Shown piece after piece: positions 60,304-64,000 of a stretch of 64,000 nt of DNA (position 1 is its first letter; each line of letters opens with the position of its first letter). The stretch is from Candidatus Nitrososphaera evergladensis SR1 (GTDB lineage: Archaea > Thermoproteota > Nitrososphaeria > Nitrososphaerales > Nitrososphaeraceae), in contig NZ_CP007174.1 in assembly GCF_000730285.1 (NCBI RefSeq), positions 1,302,001-1,366,000 on the forward strand, written 5' to 3'. Made by a program: the position numbers and the translations under genes. The notes under the pieces were generated by a model, which did no database searches, had not been told where the DNA came from, and saw nothing but the letters and a program-made list of their open reading frames with translations.

Positions 60304-60873
60304 TTACTTTCTTGACAAGAGGGCGTATGCGCCGCCAACCGCGTACGCTATGGCTATCAGTATCCTTGAAACCATGACTGCAATGTCTTGGTGAGTCGCA
60401 AAGAGCGAGCCGTCTATCACAAGTGCTACCGGCAGAGCAACAAGTGAAATCGCGCCTACCAGAAGCTGCTCCGGGTTGTTCTGGCCGCTGTATTTTTTCA
60501 TCAGGATGTAGGTGGAGAGGTTGCCAAGGCCAATGCCTAAAAGTATGAAATACTGGTAAAGGTGGGGAAACGCGCCAATGGCTGCAAACGGTCCTGCCCA
60601 CGATACGCCATTTATCGCTTTTGCACCCGTTGACCATTTGATGCTGTTTTTCATGCGCCCCCTGATGGCCGGGATTGCCTTGCGAAAGCGCGGGCCTGCG
60701 CCGGCAAGCACCGCGCCGAAACTGCCTATCCATATTACAGCGTACCAGTAAACTGGCATGTTGTTGATTGCGGCAAGCTCTGAAAGAACCGAGCCGGCGC
60801 CAACTGCTGCTGACACTGCCACGAAAAGAACGCCAAACGCCCGCCTGGTCTGGAGCGCCGAGTTTTCCAACAT
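60304..60873 (-). CDS. Membrane protein with about five helices (189 aa)
   Basis: Helices at about 12-30, 40-58, 92-112, 135-152 and 165-183 are joined by short loops, with a basic segment (RFRKAIPAIRGRMKNSIKW) inside. No family is recognised. Some similarity in style to small archaeal transporters, but no signature. Confidence 0.6.
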   Translation of the reverse strand: MLENSALQTRRAFGVLFVAVSAAVGAGSVLSELAAINNMPVYWYAVIWIGSFGAVLAGAGPRFRKAIPAIRGRMKNSIKWSTGAKAINGVSWAGPFAAIGAFPHLYQYFILLGIGLGNLSTYILMKKYSGQNNPEQLLVGAISLVALPVALVIDGSLFATHQDIAVMVSRILIAIAYAVGGAYALLSRK

Positions 60874-60944
60874 CCGGTATGGGTACGATATCTAATTTAA
60901 AGCAAATTGTAAAAGGGGAAAAAGAGAGGGAGGGACAGGAGCCC

Positions 60945-63068
60945 TTACTTTGTCGCGTCGGACACCTTGGCCCACTTGGCCACTGCGCCTGCCGCCGTGA
61001 CCCACTCGATTACAGAGTGGTAGACTGGCACGTTGGCATCCTCGATGCGCTTTGAGATGTTCTTGGTGAATGGTCCTCCCATCGCGCCGATGAGTATGGG
61101 CTTTTTCTTTTGCTTCTGGAACGACGCAAGCACGTCTACGATTGTTTCTTCAAGCGGGTCGTCCTGGAAGACAAACCACGGCATGATGATGTCGACGTTG
61201 GGGTCGTCCATGAACGCCTGTATCGCAAAGCGGTAGTCGTCGGCGTTGGCAGAGCCTGTGATGTCGCACGGGTTGCCGATGACGTATGTCGGAGGATAGT
61301 GTTCCTTGAACGCCTTCTTTGTCTGCTCTGACAGTTCTGCAACCTGCAGGCCGAGGCGCTCAAAGTTGTCAATCGCTGCGATGATTGGACCTGCGCCGTT
61401 TGTGACCATTGCCACGCGGCTTCCCTTTGGCACCGGCTGCCAGTTGAGCGCCTTGAGCGCCGCGGTCAGCTCTTCATAGCCGTCGACGCTGATGATTCCT
61501 GCCTGGTCCAGCGCGCCTTTCACGACGCCGTACGAGCCTCCAAGCGATCCCGTGTGTGACGCTGCCTGCTTGGCGCCCCTTGCGCTCCTGCCGTTCTTGA
61601 ATACCACGATTGGCTTTTTGCGCTCTGTGATGACTTTTTTGGCTGTGTTCATGAACTTGCGGCCGTCGCCGAGGCCCTCGACGTACAGGCCGATTACCTT
61701 GGTGTTTGGATCTTCAGAGAGGTACCAGATCATGTCGGCTTCGTCCACGTCGGACCTGTTGCCGTACGAGATCATCTTGCTCATGCCAAAGACATCGGAA
61801 CTTTCCATGAACGCGATTCCAACCGTCCCGCTCTGGGAGAGGAACGCAACGTTGCCGTTCTTTGGACGAAGCATCCTTGCGTGGCCTTGGAACGCGCAGT
61901 CGAGGCGGTTTGCGCCATTGAACATGCCGATGCAGTTGGGGCCGATGATCCTGATCTTCAGCTCCTGCGACAGCTTCTTTACCTCTGCCTCTATGGCGGC
62001 GCGCTCGCCTCCAAGTTCCTTGCCTCCGCCGGAGATGACTACAAAGTTGTGGATGTTCTTCTTTGCCGCCGACCTCATTAAGTCCGGCACGAATTTCAGG
62101 TCTACTGTTACAACTACAAGCTCGACGTTTTCCTGTATGTCGTCAAGGCTCTTGTACGCCTTGATGCCCATGATTTCGGGGTAGCCCTTGGCGTTTACCG
62201 GGAACACCTTGCCCTTGTAGTCGTGCTTGACCATGCTCTCTAGGACCGAGTTGCCCACCTTGCCTGCCTCCGGCGACGCGCCAATGAGTGCGATTGACTT
62301 GGCGTTGAAGAACAGGTCCATGTACGAAGAGTCGGGCTGAACCTTGGACACTGCGTTTGCGTCGACTGCCTGCCTCAGTATTATCTTGGCGTCGACTACG
62401 TAATAGTCCTTCTCGTAGAATATCACGGGGTTAAAATCGATGCTCTCATAGTACGGGGCCATCTCTGTGCCAAGGTTGCCGATGCTCACAAGGGCGCTTG
62501 CGATCATGTCCTTGTCGACCGGGGCCGCGCCACGGAATCCTTCAAGGATCTTTTTGCCCTTGAGGTCGTTTATCATGTCCAGCGCGTCCTGCTTTGTAAT
62601 CGGCAGGACCCTGAACGCGACGTCCTTGAAAACCTCGGTGTAGATGCCTCCGATTCCTACCATTATAATCGGGCCAAACTGAGGGTCATTCTGCAGGCCG
62701 ACAATGAGCTCCGCGCCTTGCGGCACCATCTTTTCAAGGAGCACGCCCTTGACCGTGTTGTACTGCTCTGACAGCCTGCCGTGCATGTCGCTAAAGGCAT
62801 CCTTGACCTGCGCCTCGTTCTGTAGGCCGACCTTGACGCCCTTGACGTCTGTCTTGTGCAGGATCTCGGGCGACACTATCTTGGCGACAAGCGGAAAGCC
62901 CATTGCCTTGGCCTTTGCCGCGGCGTCTGCCTCGCTTGTGACAAGCGCGTACGGCGGCACCTTGACGCCGTACTCTGTCAAAACCTGTTTAGCCAATTCT
63001 TCTGTGATTACTTTTTCTTTGGTTGCAAAAACATCATCAAAGATCTTTTGGACCTTTTGATTCGCCAT
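60945..63068 (-). CDS. ADP-forming acyl-CoA synthetase (HP/HB-cycle type)
   Basis: The 707-residue enzyme joins an ATP-grasp domain (about 1-235: [49 protein letters not shown]) to a CoA-binding Rossmann domain ([14 protein letters not shown]). A succinyl-CoA-ligase-like part follows, with [17 protein letters not shown] holding the phospho-accepting His. In ammonia-oxidising archaea such enzymes activate 3-hydroxypropionate or 4-hydroxybutyrate in the carbon-fixation cycle at the cost of one phosphate bond. Which substrate applies here cannot be fixed by eye; acetate is also possible. Confidence 0.88.
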   Translation of the reverse strand: MANQKVQKIFDDVFATKEKVITEELAKQVLTEYGVKVPPYALVTSEADAAAKAKAMGFPLVAKIVSPEILHKTDVKGVKVGLQNEAQVKDAFSDMHGRLSEQYNTVKGVLLEKMVPQGAELIVGLQNDPQFGPIIMVGIGGIYTEVFKDVAFRVLPITKQDALDMINDLKGKKILEGFRGAAPVDKDMIASALVSIGNLGTEMAPYYESIDFNPVIFYEKDYYVVDAKIILRQAVDANAVSKVQPDSSYMDLFFNAKSIALIGASPEAGKVGNSVLESMVKHDYKGKVFPVNAKGYPEIMGIKAYKSLDDIQENVELVVVTVDLKFVPDLMRSAAKKNIHNFVVISGGGKELGGERAAIEAEVKKLSQELKIRIIGPNCIGMFNGANRLDCAFQGHARMLRPKNGNVAFLSQSGTVGIAFMESSDVFGMSKMISYGNRSDVDEADMIWYLSEDPNTKVIGLYVEGLGDGRKFMNTAKKVITERKKPIVVFKNGRSARGAKQAASHTGSLGGSYGVVKGALDQAGIISVDGYEELTAALKALNWQPVPKGSRVAMVTNGAGPIIAAIDNFERLGLQVAELSEQTKKAFKEHYPPTYVIGNPCDITGSANADDYRFAIQAFMDDPNVDIIMPWFVFQDDPLEETIVDVLASFQKQKKKPILIGAMGGPFTKNISKRIEDANVPVYHSVIEWVTAAGAVAKWAKVSDATK

Positions 63069-63107
63069 ATTGAATCTGAGGAAAAGCTTCTCAAGCTTCT
63101 TTTATAG

Positions 63108-63797
63108 TTACCTAAGCATCGCTGTAAAGTTTCTATACACAACCTGGCACTTTTTTTCAAGTTCCGACAGGTCACCTGCGGCCGGAAGGATGCTTCTTTT
63201 TGCGTCTATTTTTTCAGCCCTTACCTCTGCGTCGTATTCCTTCATCCATGTCCTTATGAGGCGCTCGTCAACTTCTAGGTGGAACTGGACGCCTATGGCG
63301 CTTCCTACCTTGAACGCCTGCGGATAGAGGTCGGTGTATGCCAGAACCGTCGCATCTCTGGGTAGTTCGTACGTGTCGCCGTGCCACTGGAATACTCTCA
63401 TCTTTTTCTCGCTGATGCCAGAGAACAGACTTGCCTTTCCCTGAGGCGACAGGAGGACATCGTGCCATCCTATCTCTTTTTTTCTGCCCTTGAACACCCG
63501 CCCGCCGGCTGCCTGCGCTATCAGCTGCGACCCAAGGCATACCCCAAGAACCGGCACATCGTTCTTGATTGCGTCCCTTATCAGGTCCTGCTCTTTTTGC
63601 AGATACGGAAGATTGTCGTAGACTGCCATCGGGCCTCCAAGAACGACGATTGCAGAATAACCGGATGACCTGGCAGGCACGCCGTCTTCTTGCGCACTGA
63701 TGTTTTCGACCGCCAAGCCGTCCTTTCTGAACATGCCCTCAAGCGTGCCTAGCGTCTCGCACGCAACGTTCTGGATGGAAAGGACCTTCTTCTTCAA
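63108..63797 (-). CDS. Class I glutamine amidotransferase-like protein (GuaA_N type)
   Basis: The GATase fold shows IVVLGGPMAVYDNLPYL, the nucleophile elbow PVLGVCLGSQLIAQAAG (Cys) and the His/Glu pair in IGVQFHLEVDERL. QWHGDTYELP is typical of the stand-alone GMP-synthase-glutaminase-like group. Substrate is unknown. The frame is open to 63854, but AATAAATAG at 63824-63832 places the leaderless TTG start at 63797. Confidence 0.85.
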   Translation of the reverse strand: MKKKVLSIQNVACETLGTLEGMFRKDGLAVENISAQEDGVPARSSGYSAIVVLGGPMAVYDNLPYLQKEQDLIRDAIKNDVPVLGVCLGSQLIAQAAGGRVFKGRKKEIGWHDVLLSPQGKASLFSGISEKKMRVFQWHGDTYELPRDATVLAYTDLYPQAFKVGSAIGVQFHLEVDERLIRTWMKEYDAEVRAEKIDAKRSILPAAGDLSELEKKCQVVYRNFTAMLR

Positions 63798-63890
63798 GGG
63801 TCTCTCTGTGTTATGCCGAGAGATACTATTTATTGTGTCGCTGGCTTGGCACAAATATTAAATCGCACCAGCGCTAAACTACAACTGCCG

Positions 63891-64000
63891 ATGGGCTATC
63901 AGGCAAACGATGAGCAAGTCCTTGAGAAGCTGAGGCATTTTGTTGGTATGCTAAACGAAGAGTCTGAACGGGGTTCTGTAATTGTCGTGGAGGGCAGGCG
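63891..64000 (+). CDS. TOPRIM-domain protein, partial
   Basis: The first 36 codons run off the right edge. After a helical start (NDEQVLEKLRHFVGMLNEESERG) comes SVIVVEGRR, the first strand and catalytic Glu of a TOPRIM fold as found in primases, topoisomerases and RNase M5-like nucleases. AATATTAAAT at 63854-63863 lies about 27 bp before the ATG. Confidence 0.6.
   Translation, partial: MGYQANDEQVLEKLRHFVGMLNEESERGSVIVVEGR

Noticed and set aside
61492-62184. 230-codon plus-strand open frame
   Set aside because: It is antisense to the acyl-CoA synthetase and mirrors its codon pattern; the product lacks a fold and is Ser/Pro-rich.
1-64000. CRISPR array, insertion sequence or rRNA
   Set aside because: No regularly spaced repeats, transposase frame with flanking inverted repeats, or rRNA-like sequence was seen. 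The only phased repeats are the 10-bp operator units at 48771-48800.

Overview
The window comes from an ammonia-oxidising archaeon of the Nitrososphaera type (soil Thaumarchaeota, group I.1b). This rests on gene content: an Amt ammonium transporter, copper-protein electron carriers beside a Rieske/cytochrome b complex, a class III polyhydroxyalkanoate (PHA) synthase pair, an ADP-forming acyl-CoA synthetase of the kind used in the hydroxypropionate/hydroxybutyrate carbon cycle, and the LysW-type lysine/arginine route. Archaeal/eukaryotic informational genes are also present (FEN1, OGG1-type glycosylase, Dph5, L24e, L40e, archease). Many start codons, often TTG or GTG, lie about 20-30 bp downstream of a TATA-like box, which suggests leaderless transcripts. 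I used this spacing to choose several starts. No rRNA, CRISPR array, insertion sequence or integrase is visible.

Layout. 1-8.1 kb: secreted and envelope proteins (SIMPL, beta-propeller, cupredoxin, FlgD-like Ig protein), an RMD1-like membrane protein, a Lys-rich coiled-coil protein and several tiny zinc-ribbon proteins. 8.2-12.3 kb: an orphan beta-class DNA methyltransferase, NAD(P)HX epimerase, a metallo-beta-lactamase hydrolase and a CobT-family protein. 12.3-15.2 kb: base-excision repair pair (AAG, family 4 UDG) and a SirB1-type protein. 15.4-19.6 kb: Amt, a CPA2 antiporter, a short NHLP-like protein and an OGG1-type glycosylase. 20.2-21.7 kb: L40e, then an AbrB-tailed helical protein converging with an alpha/beta hydrolase. 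23.4-26.7 kb: the complex III locus (Rieske, cytochrome b, cupredoxin) and a pentapeptide-repeat protein. 26.8-33 kb: a Dph5-DUF357 fusion, the lysK-lysX-lysW-homocitrate synthase run, and argH. 34.3-39.5 kb: a broken BNR-repeat gene and sdhACDB. 40-45 kb: L24e, VapBC, HisS, archease and Hsp20. 45-50 kb: NTF2-like protein, Dps-like ferritin, aquaporin, two divergent winged-helix regulators and FEN1. 50.5-54.4 kb: AAA+ ATPase, JAMM peptidase, PqqD-like protein and tRNA-Ser. 54.4-57 kb: AT-richer cluster of small membrane proteins. 57-64 kb: PhaC/PhaE, an AmoB-like copper-site membrane protein, tRNA-Arg, acyl-CoA synthetase, a class I glutamine amidotransferase and the start of a TOPRIM protein.

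How the genes fit together. Ammonium uptake (Amt), the sdh and Rieske/cytochrome b complexes and the copper carriers serve ammonia-driven respiration. The acyl-CoA synthetase fits autotrophic CO2 fixation, and PhaC/PhaE store surplus carbon, possibly with the AbrB-tailed protein on the granule. The most striking single gene is 59039-60121. It is predicted to expose an N-terminal histidine after signal cleavage and carries a downstream HxH motif, the ligand pattern of the copper site of AmoB/PmoB, fused to several membrane helices. The second is a LysW carrier whose conserved last residue reads Gln instead of Glu. The third is a tRNA-Ser gene with two introns.
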